Below, in pieces: positions 34,967-46,372 of a DNA stretch of 64,000 bases. Origin of the DNA: Ignelater luminosus (lineage: Eukaryota > Arthropoda > Insecta > Coleoptera > Elateridae); assembly GCA_011009095.1 (NCBI GenBank), contig VTPC01008612.1, positions 1 through 64,000 on the forward strand, read 5' to 3'. Positions within the stretch are counted from its first letter, which is position 1. Each line of letters opens with the position of its first letter. The position numbers and the translations under genes are program-made. Below the pieces are notes generated by a model that did no database searches, was not told the origin of the DNA, and worked only from the letters and a program-made list of their open reading frames with translations.

Positions 34967-36436
34967 TATCTTAAACTTACTGTAAGGCATTATTATTAAG
35001 AACTTGTTATTATCTTTATGTATTAATTACATACTAAGTATGTAGTTAGACCACTATCTGTTCATGTAAGGTATATATCATATTGTTTATATTGAAATCT
35101 AAAGTTTCGTTTAATTTCTAACGATTTCGTGTGTAAAGTATGGCTCTATTAAGCACAATTTTGACTTATTCTTTAAATATTTAATTAGTTACCTATTTTC
35201 AGTTTAATATTTTTGTAAAATTCACATTAATTAGCATATTATTTTATTTTTATATTCAGTTCTTGCTAAATAATGCCGTAGTAAAGATAACGTCGCATAC
35301 ATTCTAGTAGCAAAAGTCCGCCTGAATCTCCACCCCCGCGGTAGACGTGTAGCTAGCCCGAGACATTTAGGTGGCCCTGATTTGAACCACCCTGATATAA
35401 TAAGTCACTGAGGATTTGCAAATAAAGCCATATTTCAATTGTATATGAGAAGCTGCACCATAAATCATCACAAGAATCTCTGGAAGGAACCGATCAAGGC
35501 GTTCAAAATTATTTTGTTAGGAAAGTAAGATTTTTTTGACATCCTTACTTCACGCACAAATGTAGAAGAACACCTTACAATCTTTGAAGCCTTGGCGGCC
35601 GCGGTGGGATGTAGAGTCGGTTAAATTGAAAAACAATTGTCAGTTTGGATCCCTTCAAAGTCTAATATCTTTGGAATAAATAGAGATCAATAATAAAAAA
35701 CGGTAAACACAGTAGCGAGGAATGCAATAGAGAATTTGCAAAGAATCTGCGCAATTGCTTTTTGCTTCACTTGCAAAGATAGTAGACAAAGTGTTAAACG
35801 CGTACTTTTTTAAAATGGAATTTGATTGTTTTACACTCACTAAACGATAAAACACTTTACACTACAAAAGCTTTAAGCAGCATACCAAGACAAATTGAAG
35901 GAACTTGAGAATAGAAATAACGCTCATCCTTCCGACTGTCTAATTTATTGTTTTTTTCTTTCGTCATAAATTCTACTAAAATACTTTACACATTTTGAAT
36001 GAAATTCTAAGCGTTTTAGTAACGGGTAGAGAATAAATTGTTTTCAACGGCATATATTATGCGACTTTGGAATCTGTTTCTGACTATGTTGAAGTTGCCA
36101 CTACTTCGGTGTCAGTTTCTCTTGCTTTCTTTAATGACGGAAATTAAAAAGCTGTAAATAAAGAAATATTGCAGAGACATTTAAATATGAAAATCTGCTG
36201 AAAATAAATTTTAACACTGCTTTAAAAATGATAAAAGTTCTCGACTTTCGCAGTAACATAATACAGAGTGCTGCGCAAGTTTTAAGTTGAAGTTTTCTCC
36301 ATAAGCATGGTTTCTGTATAAACACTAAACAGGCAAAAAATTAATTATTTACAATCTTTAATTAAAACTTTTTATTGCATTCTATTTTTAGATAAAATAC
36401 CAGAACAAAATTGCACGCGTAAAAGGTGCTACTTAC

Positions 36437-36560
36437 CGTTTGAAACTTAAAAGATATTAACGGTCTAACGAGATCAAACCAATTTGTCAATTTCTTTCCT
36501 AATAGGTCTGGTAATATCACCATTAATGAATTTCCTATACTATGTACAATCATATCAGAT
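36437..36560 (-). CDS. Gyc88E: Gyc88E-type guanylate cyclase, HNOBA start exon
   Basis: This exon has 124 nt, phase 2 in and phase 0 out, with acceptor tttcag and donor gtaagt. The reading [20 protein letters not shown], then [21 protein letters not shown], is the opening of the HNOBA (PAS-like) domain ('IGN.L..ILP.L..K.....F.LVRP.I.F.F'). This domain relays the state of the heme domain to the coiled coil. The split glycine codon joins GG of the preceding exon to A here. The upstream intron is the largest in the window. No disruption is seen. Confidence 0.95.
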
Positions 36561-37169
36561 CTGAAACAAAGAAAAAGTACAGATTAGTTGGAAATGTTAA
36601 ATAATTTTCTTTCACTGTTACTCTATTATTTATGCTATCACATTCAGAGAAGCAGTATCTACTTCAATAATACAAACCTAATGTACAACTTTGATTTGAA
36701 ACGTAATGTAAGTGCATGTGAAACGTAATTTTCTACTTGAGTTTATACTCCGATCGTCCGTAAAATGTTATTGAAAAATTACATTTTTGTCGTGTGTTGA
36801 ATATTACCTGGTCTTTCATTTGGGAATACCTTTTATGTTTTGTAATTTAGTGATAATTACTAACATATCTTATTTATTATTTTCGAAAATATATAGTTTG
36901 CCATTAAATACCAAACATATGACCACAAAGTTTTAGGTACTTTCGTGTGGTTCAGAATCGTGTACGCAAATAACACATAACTTTAATAAAAGCTCAAAAC
37001 TCTTGAACGACAAGTAGGTTTACAGTTTTGGTTTGTAGTAAAACCTGCGGAAAGTCCACAGTTCCTTGTTCTTTCTGTTCTTGATAACAATCCGCCGTTA
37101 TATTAAGTATTGTACTTAATTTAGCTAATTGTATTTAATGGTACTAATAAGTCGCAATATAAGTTGCGG

Positions 37170-38010
37170 TACATCGATCGTCCACGCGTGTACCAGTTTG
37201 TCCCACTTGCAGTGTCCCCGCTTTCCGAACTTCTTAGTATCGAAAAACTGACCGGTATAAGCGCCCGCTGCTGGGAATGACAGTCTTACAGCATCGTTTA
37301 CTGCAAGCCAGTTTTCCCGATAAAAAATTTCAAGTTTTAGTAAAGTGCTTGGTAGGTCCGAAAGATTCCGAGGTGCCCTTACTTTAACCCTTCCGCCCGA
37401 GCTACTATTAGAGTCCGATTGACGCTGCTATCAATAGCGTTGGCCAGTTTCCGTCGAACTACGAGCATTACTTATCACAGAGCGGGTCGTTGTTGCTGGT
37501 AGGTTCCGTCATGGTCCGACTGACGCCGAAAATCGAGTTGACCAATTTCGTACAGACTACGAGGGTCATTTGTCCGGCACTATCGCTATTTACAGAGCGA
37601 ACCATCATTGTTAGCAAACGCGCCTTTAGCCTAGCAAGATTCGTTGGCGACTTCTCAATTCCTTTTTATCTCTATAGGGCACCTAAGCCGATTTCGTCAA
37701 TAGAACATTTAACCCAACCCGCTTGCACTCTGCTTAATTTGCACTCCGCTTGACTTACACCTCGCTTAGCTGCGTTTGTATGTAGTTTGGGATTTGAGTA
37801 CAATAGATCAGTTCGTACCACCTCACCTGAGTGTTTTGTTTTGGTGTTCAGTTTCCCTGTTTTAAGTTTATTAGAGTCGATCCACCTCTGGACAACTGCA
37901 TTTCTACAGAAACTGTCCTTGAGCCCTCGTCTGACTGAACCAAAGACGAGGAGGAAAAGTAGACCCCATAATCAAACCTGACGGCTGAGGATTTTGGACC
38001 CTAGGACCGC
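37170..38010. repeat. GC-richer block with an imperfect internal duplication
   Basis: The base composition changes abruptly from the AT-rich surroundings. Two segments of about 110-120 nt (about 37409-37500 and 37513-37620) share 'gtccgactgacgc'-like, 'actacga', 'acagagcg' and 'tcgttgttg'/'tcattgtta' words in the same order. No coding motif is found. A solo LTR or other terminal repeat is possible: a stretch with 'tttaagtttattagagtcg' and an 'aataaaa' at 38056-38062 could be its transcript end. This is not proven. Confidence 0.4.
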
Positions 38011-41000
38011 ACCAACTCAAAATCATCGTCATCAAGAACAACATACGCCACAGAATAAAACACGAAGAGAAGTGTCGATTTTAGAAAATTGTCTTGAAAT
38101 TTCCAAATTGATTTAACTGTTCTGGACATTTGTTTCGCTAAGATGGCTTTGAGAACTCGAAATATCTCTATATGCTATTTACAAGGTATACGAATATTGC
38201 AGGGGAATGTTCCACGAAGCTCATATAACCCTAATACTCCCTTTGTCGCCGCAGAAAACGTTTCGCGATTATGAGTTTGTCCACATTCAGTAGCAGTTTT
38301 CTGTTGACAGTAAGAAACCAATATTTATGGATTATTTTAGGAACTTTTACGAGTTTTTGGTGAGATCATAGAAAGATATTCTCATTTGATCAAAAACATC
38401 AGTAGCTCTCATCCTCATGTATTCATATGATGTTCCTAAGTATGGAAAAATACTGATTGGAGTGGATCAGTGAAATTTGAACATAAAAAAGGCGGTAGTG
38501 ATTACAAAAAAACTTGTCCTATTTAAGTAATACAGACAGGATAGTGTTGAACGTCTTCCAATATTAAGACTAAAACCCTTGTCTTTGAAAAGTTTTTGAC
38601 ACCATTACAGGATTTATTAGGCCTTTCTTTGATAGTGTATTAAAATATGAGTTGTTAGCAACGCATTCGTCTAGTTTGGTAAAACCATTTGCAACATTAT
38701 GGAAGCGTGGACATTCTGCTTTCTAAGAAGAATGACTGTAACTAAAGTATAGTGAAGAAATGAGAAGCTCCCTCATCCAAGATCTTGCTGTATGCCTGAT
38801 AAATGTCTTTTGGAGAAGTCTGAGTCGTTCAGGATTTTATATATTAGTAGCGTTGAGGTGCGAGGAGCAGCCTGACCTTCAAATTTAATTTCATTAAACT
38901 TTCTTACTTGTCCCTCATTTACTGTTAGTTCAAAACCCAGGCATTCCAAAGTTTACAAAATGTCCATTAAAAATAGTCTGAGATTGTTTGCAGTAATCAT
39001 TAAAGTTGTTAATTCCTATGGAAGTGCAACCTATGAATACTTCGAAAAAGCGATGTAGTTACTACGCAGATTTTGAGTTATTATTTGAAGAGATCTCTGA
39101 TAATCCTGAATAATTACGTTGATATTTAAATGCTATCAACTATTCTTTTGAAGACGCATAACAGATCTTGGTTAATATTCTTGCCCTTATATTTGATTTT
39201 ATTCTGTATCAAACCCAGTTTTTCTAGAAGCCCTTTCCTTTCGTTCAGAACCTTTGTTGTGACGAGCAAGATGCGTCTGTCGTTTATGCAACCGCTCACT
39301 TGCAAACTAACTAACGATATCTCTGACACAAGGAGGGCCTGGAAAATAGTTAGAGAAATCACATCTCATTTACTAAAATATTGGCGCAAAGATAACATAA
39401 CTGCAGCTGCACTTGTTAGGAATCTCGTCTTGAACCAGAGAGTGAGGTGAGGAACCATATGCTTATCTTGGAACTTCCTTCATGTTTTATTCTGATTAAT
39501 TTGATATCTTTGAAATTATCAAGTTTTGATACAATAATAACAATAATTTAATAATCTGGTTTTTCCAAAGTTTTTAAAGAAATTTGTTAGTTCTCAAAGT
39601 TATAACTATTACTATATCAAAATCAATCAGGTGGTAAACTTTCAGAATTATTTTGCTCTTGAAGGCTTTTTCATTGAACGTGTAACCACTTCATTAAAAA
39701 CAAATGCTAAAATGGATAAAATAGTGTTAGGACTAAACTTTGATAATATTATTAGATCACCCTGTATATCTAAACCTAGATACAGTTTTAACTAATAGCT
39801 TAGCAAACGGTTTCACCGCAGAAAAAAGTAACAACCACAACTGTTCTTTAAGCTACTACAAAACAAGTATTCATATTTCCCTTTTGTGTTTATGTTTTCA
39901 AAGTTACTGCAAAACAATATGATTAAACAAGCCGAGTTTATTATTTAATATTTTTCATATTTTATTAATTCCCACCCAACGAGCTGTTTTTTAGAAAACT
40001 TGGTTTGACGTTATTTTTACTGACATATACTATCTTTAGCGTTACTTGATCATCAAGGGAATTGGTTCCTGAAAGGTGTTCTTCTAGTTGTGGGATGGGC
40101 AGAAGCCATTCAAAAGGAAATTCAACGAGTACGGGTGTAGCTAAATCAACTTTGCCGCCTGAAATATTATATTTATATTGCGCGTTAAACCGGTGTTTGG
40201 TGTACTTCGTTCGTGTTTGGCTTTTTAAATATCTGGTAAACTGAGTCAGTCATAAAAACTTTGCGGAAGCAACAAATCAGATGAATATTTTACGTAAAAA
40301 TGCAGTAAATCAGGTATCTCGGCGAAAGCTTTTAACGGTTTAAATTGGTATTGAAAATCAATATCAATACCCGGAAACATTTTTGACTGAATAACAACTC
40401 TTGGTGTGTGAAAGTCAATTTTGTGTTTATAAGCTATTTGAGTAGTTTTTGAAACGATATTTTCCACACCGCAAAGTAAGGTAAATCGTAGTTCAGTGTA
40501 CTACTATACGATAGTACGTATATGCAACAAATTGACATGAGTAAGGATGAATAAAGCGACACCTAATATTAAATTTATCAAATAAATAATTATTGTTAGT
40601 ACAAGTCTATTTTCCCTAGATAATTATGTTTGTTAATTTGCTAATTTATTTATTCAAAAAATTAGTGTATACATGAAAAAATTTATATTCCGGTGAAAAC
40701 AGCTATTACAATATGAAATAAATGTCAACAGATGAAGTTTATATGTATGAGCTTTACCTCTGATATTTTGTTAGAAATCTCTTATTTTTGGCCAAAGCAG
40801 AAAAAAAATGTAATATATGTATACATATTGTCATTTAAAAACCAAGAGTTGTACGTAACTGGGTATATTACTATATGACAGAATCTGAATATTGTTTTGC
40901 GTAAAGGTAGTGACTTTATTTATGGTACAAATTAAAAAAGAAAAAATAGCTAATTCACTGTTAGGTTAACAACCACTCATTAAAAATTTCAAGGTAGTCC

Positions 41001-42357
41001 TTATTGATTGTGTCGTGTACATCTTGATATTTATATATTGCTATGGATTTTCCTCATATCGTGAAGCTTTATTTAGGACAAAAATAAATAAGTTAATTTT
41101 ACATAATTTCTGATTATGACTGATTACGACAGAAAAGGTCCTTTAGAAAATCTTAAAAGTGTTTCGGATTTCTACTTTACACTTGGTTCTTGAAAAAATA
41201 AGATTCAATCGAAAAATATTTTTATCGGAGGAGTCTTTACTTACATTAAATAAATGAAACCACACGTATTTCAGTTTAATCTGCATCAATAGTGGACACT
41301 TTCCTTTAAAATCTAACCCCAAATAAAAGCACTGCTAATTTTATTTCTACGAGGATTTATAAAATGAATTTATTTCAAAACTAGTTTATGCATCAATTCG
41401 TCATTTTCCAGACGTTGACAGTTCCTATTTATGTTTGCATATTTTATAAAGATTTTATACTTTTGAAAAAAGATAAATCGTATTGTTGCTATAATTCTAT
41501 GCGTTGCATTCTCTTTACTCATGCCTAAGGCCGCCAACTGTAAGCAAAAAAAATGTTTTTAGTCTAAGGATTATAAAAGTCTATAAGGGTAAATTATGAA
41601 GGTACAATGTAACAATATTAACTAAAACGCTCTTTTAAAAGAATGATCACGTATTTAAAAGGGAACAGGAAATTACAGTTCCTTCTATATAGAATGCGGA
41701 AGACTATTGGACTATTGTTTACAAAAGCATGGTGTTACGTCTGAAAACACGATAACAAAAAGCGTTGGTAACGTGGTAACTAAAAATTTATGTACCTATT
41801 TTGTATTTCCTACAAGAGTGGGCCCCAAAAATTAATTATCCTTAAAAGACCAAAAATTAAAAAATTGCGTAAATTCACTGATCGCTTTCTCTAGACACAA
41901 TGCCTTAACCTATCACAAGTACAATGGATTTACACCGTTGTGCCGTATAATATAAAGAGAAGAGCTTTACTTCTTGTGTTAAAAAAAAATTCTGAAAAAT
42001 GATTTCCAGGTCAGTTACAATTAAAAAAATGGTTTTTAGTTTGACTTGAAAGTTGTATCGTTAGGAAAGATTCCTGATACACAAGTACCACTAGTAAGAT
42101 AAAGAAATGTTAAAAGCTAAAGAACTTGGTAAATTTTGTACAGAATTTAAGATTTTCAGTCCACAAAACTATTACAACCGTTAAATAGTTTAGGTAAAAT
42201 CGTTTCAACGTAACAGTAATTGTAAATTTTTGTTTAGATTTCGTTCTCCAATGCTTTTTACATTTAAAGTTTGTTAACTACAGTTGATGAAATTAGAAAT
42301 CTCATTAAAGTTAATTAAAGCAAAAACTTATTTTTTTAGAATGACAATTCGTAGGAC

Positions 42358-42639
42358 TTGGGGTTTTTGACCTTAGAATTTTCCCGACAAAATTTTCAGG
42401 AAGTTTTTAGAAATGCGTTTTGTCAAGTCCCGGGAATAGCAAATCGAGACTCGAGTCTTCTTCTGAATTTTAATTTAAAAAATATAAAAACGCCAAAGCT
42501 GGAGAGAATTGAAAATAACGATATTAAGTTTCCGATTAGAGAGACTCCACCGACGAGTCAGGGGTTTTTGTGTATCAGCAGATCACGTAGGCGAAAATTA
42601 GACTTAACAGCGACATCATTATCTGATTCAAGGAAGTAA
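42358..42639 (+). other. Unassigned open frame of about 94 codons
   Basis: The frame is open from 42355 to the TAA at 42637-42639 without an ATG at its start; it begins just after a T-tract ending in AG (42331-42339). The translation has a less biased composition than random AT-rich frames (LERIENNDIKFPIRETPPTS; C-terminal SRSRRRKLDLTATSLSDSRK), which could be a terminal exon of a small nested gene on the plus strand. I recognise no family. It could equally be chance. Confidence 0.25.
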
Positions 42640-42682
42640 TCATATAAGTTAATGCGATAGTCACTTAAACAAGAGATTAATA

Positions 42683-43103
42683 CGAGGGTGGTCTGATAAG
42701 TTTCCGGCCTGATTAGTGTTTGCGGTTTTATTTTTCAATATAATTTCCATTAAGACTAATAATATTTTTTATACCGGTGTTTTAATTTAGTTATACCATT
42801 TTTGTAATGTGATTTGTCGAGCTCTCCTAACAATAGCCATTCACAACAGCAATCGAATCGTTGTCCACCAAGCAATTCTTTAAGTTTAGGAAATAGGTGA
42901 TAGTCGCTAGCTGCGTTTTTCCATGTTTGTAAAATAAACAAATGCGTCTCGCTCCAAACGCTGTTAAACGTACACTAACCGAGCTATTAATCTGTAATTT
43001 TATATGTACGCTAGTAAAGGACAGTACTATAGAACGCGAGTAAGAAATCGGACCTGTTGGCGCCATCTATGTGTTAGGCTGGAAACTTATCAACCCATTC
43101 TCG
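42683..43103 (-). mobile_element. Internally deleted mariner (MITE-like)
   Basis: A 421-bp element with TA on both sides (42681-42682, 43104-43105). Inverted ends begin 'cgagggtggtctgataagtt' on the left and 'cgagaatgggttgataagtt' on the right, about 27 nt with five differences. Minus-strand frames still show a mariner C-terminus: SDYHLFPKLKELLGGQRF, then ELDKSHYKNGITKLKHRYKK (about 42900-42757). It therefore derives from a mariner different from that at 33674 by deletion of most of the transposase gene. Confidence 0.88.
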
Positions 43104-43259
43104 TATTACTAAAATCACTTTCTGTGGTCAGTTATAAAGTCTTGTTGCAAAAATTTGGAAAAAAACTTCAAACATGTAGCTAATGACTGATAAAAACAAA
43201 CGACGTTTCTTGTTTTGTGATTTATTTTGAGTTGTTTGGTATTAATTAATAATTAAACA

Positions 43260-44010
43260 TGGAGACAAGACAAAAAAACCTCAGAATGTTGGTTTGTTTG
43301 TCGTACAATGGAAAGGTACAACAAAATCGGCAGTGTTGATGACAAGGACAAGTATGGTGGCCCTCGATCTATTTGTGCTCCAGCTGTCAATAGGCATGCA
43401 AATCGAGCTTCCGTCAAAAAGCAAAAGCAGATGTTTTTCAGATGGGTGTGACCAAAAGTACCATAAAAAATATTAGATAACGTGTAACTGAAATCTAACG
43501 TCTAACCTAACATTGCTTTTAGCGTGGGATAGGTAGCAATATAAAATAATTATCAAATATAGAACGGAAACTTTCAAATTCGTGCCTTCGGAAACAAAAA
43601 CACAAGTCGGCTGCTTAATGCAAGCTTGAGAAATTCTCGGACAAAAAGATTTTCACTGTAAAACTTTATTACAGACCAATTGAAGTTCTCTTCTGGTGAA
43701 AAAAGAGTCAAAGCCAATGCCAAAATTTTTTAAGAAACGGTCTTGGAGAAGATTATAAATCCTCTAAGTCAGAACTTTTGCTAAAACCAAAATTAGGTGT
43801 TTTAGCAAGATTCTCTTCCTGCACATAAGATCGAAAATAATCAAAGGTAGTTGGAAATCAAAAATATCGGTTTTATCAGGTATGAAGATTGTCAATCTTT
43901 ATCCTCCGAATTATAAAATGCAGGAAGTTTTAGAACAGACAGTGCGCGCTAAACGCTACAGGAATCTTAACTCGCCGTGAATAGCCATTGAAATGATGGC
44001 TTTAGAAAGA
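43260..44010 (+). pseudogene. maT-like (DD37D) transposase relic
   Basis: Readable parts are DDKDKYGGPRSICAPAV and NRHANRASVKKQKQM (about 43340-43430), MGVTKSTIKNI (about 43440-43475) and, near the end, QDSLPAHKIENNQR and IRYEDCQSLSSEL with FRTDSAR (about 43818-43955). They correspond to the DNA-binding part and to the second and third catalytic blocks ('QQDSAPAHKA..TQ.WL' and 'W...SPDLNPLDY'). By alignment the spacing is close to 37 residues with a final aspartate, the maT pattern. Stops and shifts are frequent and the last aspartate is destroyed. Confidence 0.65.
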
Positions 44011-46360
44011 CTAAACATGTAATTTCATATTACTAAAATTCCAATATTGAGAGATTCGTTATTCAATCGTACAATTTGAAAGCGTTTTATAACAAATAAT
44101 TAAATAACGATAGAACTGTTAGATATACACTCACACAATGCTTATTATTGAAATCAATAATGGATATGAAGTACAAGACTATTAAAATACGCAAGCTGTT
44201 CCATTTAAAGAAAGATCGATTTAAATTACGTTTGGTATTTTTCAATCACACTGTATAAAACAGACAATGTAATTGAATTTCAATAATTAATAAATTGGAT
44301 TAAGGTTTAATTTAAATGGAAATGAATCCTTCTAGTATTATACTTGACTGCGTTTCAGTGTCACCAGTATAGGTAGAACATCTTTAACTAACAATACAAA
44401 AAATCTTTTGAGTCACTTTGTGATAGCAAAAGGTACGCATTTCTTTCTATATTTAGGAAATTGTTCATTTCCTTAATTCTCATCACTAAATCGTCAGCCA
44501 CAAAAATATGTAAAAGTTCCAAAGAGATTTGCGAAGTTGATTTGCTGACAAAGCTATTAGCACAAAAAGAAAAAAACAGCAAGAAATAACGATGACAGCT
44601 TGTCAATAAATTCATTTTGTACAACGTAAAACTCTCCAAGACGTTTTTGGTGGAACAGTTTCCGTCTTTTCTTTATTATCATAAAGCGATATCAACCTAG
44701 GTTTTACAAAACTCCACATCCTTGTAAACCCTGTAATATATTTTATCGTATACAATTTTCGTTTTGAGACTTTCCAGTCGATTACAAATGAATGGAAGAA
44801 GAAACTGTACTGTTTAGAAAGCATCCCAAGAAAATGTAAGATAAAGTGAAGGTTGAGCACATTAATGTTTCTAATAAAGTTAATGGAATGACTACTTAGT
44901 TACCTTATGACTAAAAGAAAATCAAAAGCGAGATATTTCACAATCCAAGCGAAAAATATTAGAATTTTATGAATACCAATTACTAACTTTGAATTAAATT
45001 AAAATAAAATACATCAAAACATAACTTTTTTTTAATAGAAACAAATCTAGTCAGTATATTAACGCTTAGCGTATTGGGTATTATGGTGAATTATTGATGA
45101 GTAAAGGATTACAGACTTATCTGAAATGAAATACGAGGACAGAAATCAAACAAGAAAAGCTTATCGGACATGTTACGTAGCGAGGATTTACCAAGTTTTC
45201 TCCTACCGTAATATAAAAGCTTATCTTGAAGGTCAGTTCTGCTATCAAGTGATATGCGATTTTACAAATTTTTTATTTGCCCAGTCAAGTTGAAATAAAA
45301 ATAAAAATACTTTTAGTAAGCAAGAAAGCTTGCTTTTTAACAATTGAAAATAAAAATAATTTTTTAAAATTCGGATTTTACTTCCTCTATAAACTTGTTG
45401 CTAGAGAGCAATATCCTCCCCGAATTACAAACAAAGCAAACTTTTCGAACCCCACTTTAGTAGATTAAAACTTTATCCCTTATCTGCTTCAAAAAATCTT
45501 AGATTTCTATACTGAATAATTTACTTTGCACAAAATTGTTTCTAAACTCAAATAAAAGTAAGTCTGAATCAGAATTTTTAATGTATTTCATCAACTTGCT
45601 GGAATATAAGATAGCGAGGATAAAGCGCAGTAAAATATAAGAGGAATGCAAATTTTGAATAAGAATAAAGAATTCGATAACTCCAAAAATGCAGATACGC
45701 CAAGGAAAATTTAGTTTCAACTTCTATTATCATAGAACTCGAACAGTCACTGAAATACCAATTGCGAGACGACACAACATTGAGGTTTAAAGTTTGCAAA
45801 TGTTTCGGAAAAGATATGACTTGGGTATAATACTAAACATACTTTCCTTCGAATTTCCCTTTTATGTTTATGGAGGTATGTAAAACAGAATTTTAAATAA
45901 ATTATTTTCTAAGGTATTATTTGAAACAAAGACGAGACTTTACGACAAAAGAAAAGTAGGGTATTACTATAATACTTTTGAGTAAACAATACTTTTAAGA
46001 TCTTTCTATTCCATTCCTGATAATAAGAAATAAAATTGTCTTTTAAAATTCTACAGGTTTTGAATTTGTTGTCCTTGCTGATTCCCAACTCGGCTAAAAT
46101 AGGAGCAGTCGATATTAATGTTACTGCTAAAAGTAGTTCTGTAAAACGCTAAAATTGTTAACCAAATTAAACGTTTCAAGGACTAATCCAATAAATGCTT
46201 CTACAGAATCAAACGGATGACAAGCAAGTTTTTAGCGCCGAGAAGCTTAAAAAGCATAAACCCTAACAGGAAATTTTAATCTTACATATTGAGAAATAAA
46301 ATTAGATTTGAGAATTATATGTAAAACTTTCTTGAATGTGATTTATTTGGTTTGGTCTCG

Positions 46361-46372
46361 CGTTGGGCGCCA
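46361..46372 (-). other. Possible LTR-retrotransposon primer binding site (tRNA-Lys type)
   Basis: On the minus strand the text TGGCGCCCAACG is complementary to the 3' end of an insect lysine tRNA (...CGTTGGGCGCCA), the primer used by several gypsy-like elements. If real, the LTR would lie at higher coordinates (46380 to perhaps 47000) and the internal region below 46361. I see no gag, protease or polymerase remains, so this may be the trace of a mostly deleted element or a coincidence. Confidence 0.4.

Larger units (their letters stand above)
32745..35378. mobile_element. TIR DNA transposon of unrecognised family, interrupted by a mariner
   Basis: The ends 'agggccacctaaatgtctcg' (32745-32764) and its reverse complement at 35359-35378 match exactly over 23 bases. 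They then match imperfectly for another 40-50 bases (32768-32815 versus 35319-35355). The sequence 'atttgaa' occurs one base outside each end (32737-32743 and 35380-35386) and may be a 7-bp target duplication. Removing the mariner at 33674-34966 leaves about 1.34 kb of AT-rich interior. I recognise no transposase in it, so it is probably non-autonomous. A 94-codon open frame at 33190-33474 has no visible family features. Confidence 0.8.
28029..36436 (-). other. Gyc88E: Intron of 8408 nt packed with transposon relics
   Basis: The donor is gtaagt and the acceptor tttcag. About two thirds of the intron is mobile DNA: dispersed repeats (28841-29010), the inverted-arm structure with a cysteine-rich relic (29278-30895), two transposase relics (30940-32235) and a TIR transposon with a nested mariner (32745-35378). 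28080-28800 and 35400-36430 show nothing recognisable. Confidence 0.85.

Noticed and set aside
38600..38760. Plus-strand phrase resembling a gypsy RT 'FIRPFF...LVKPF..L' segment
   Set aside because: Only a few spaced residues match and the neighbouring polymerase motifs are absent; likely chance.
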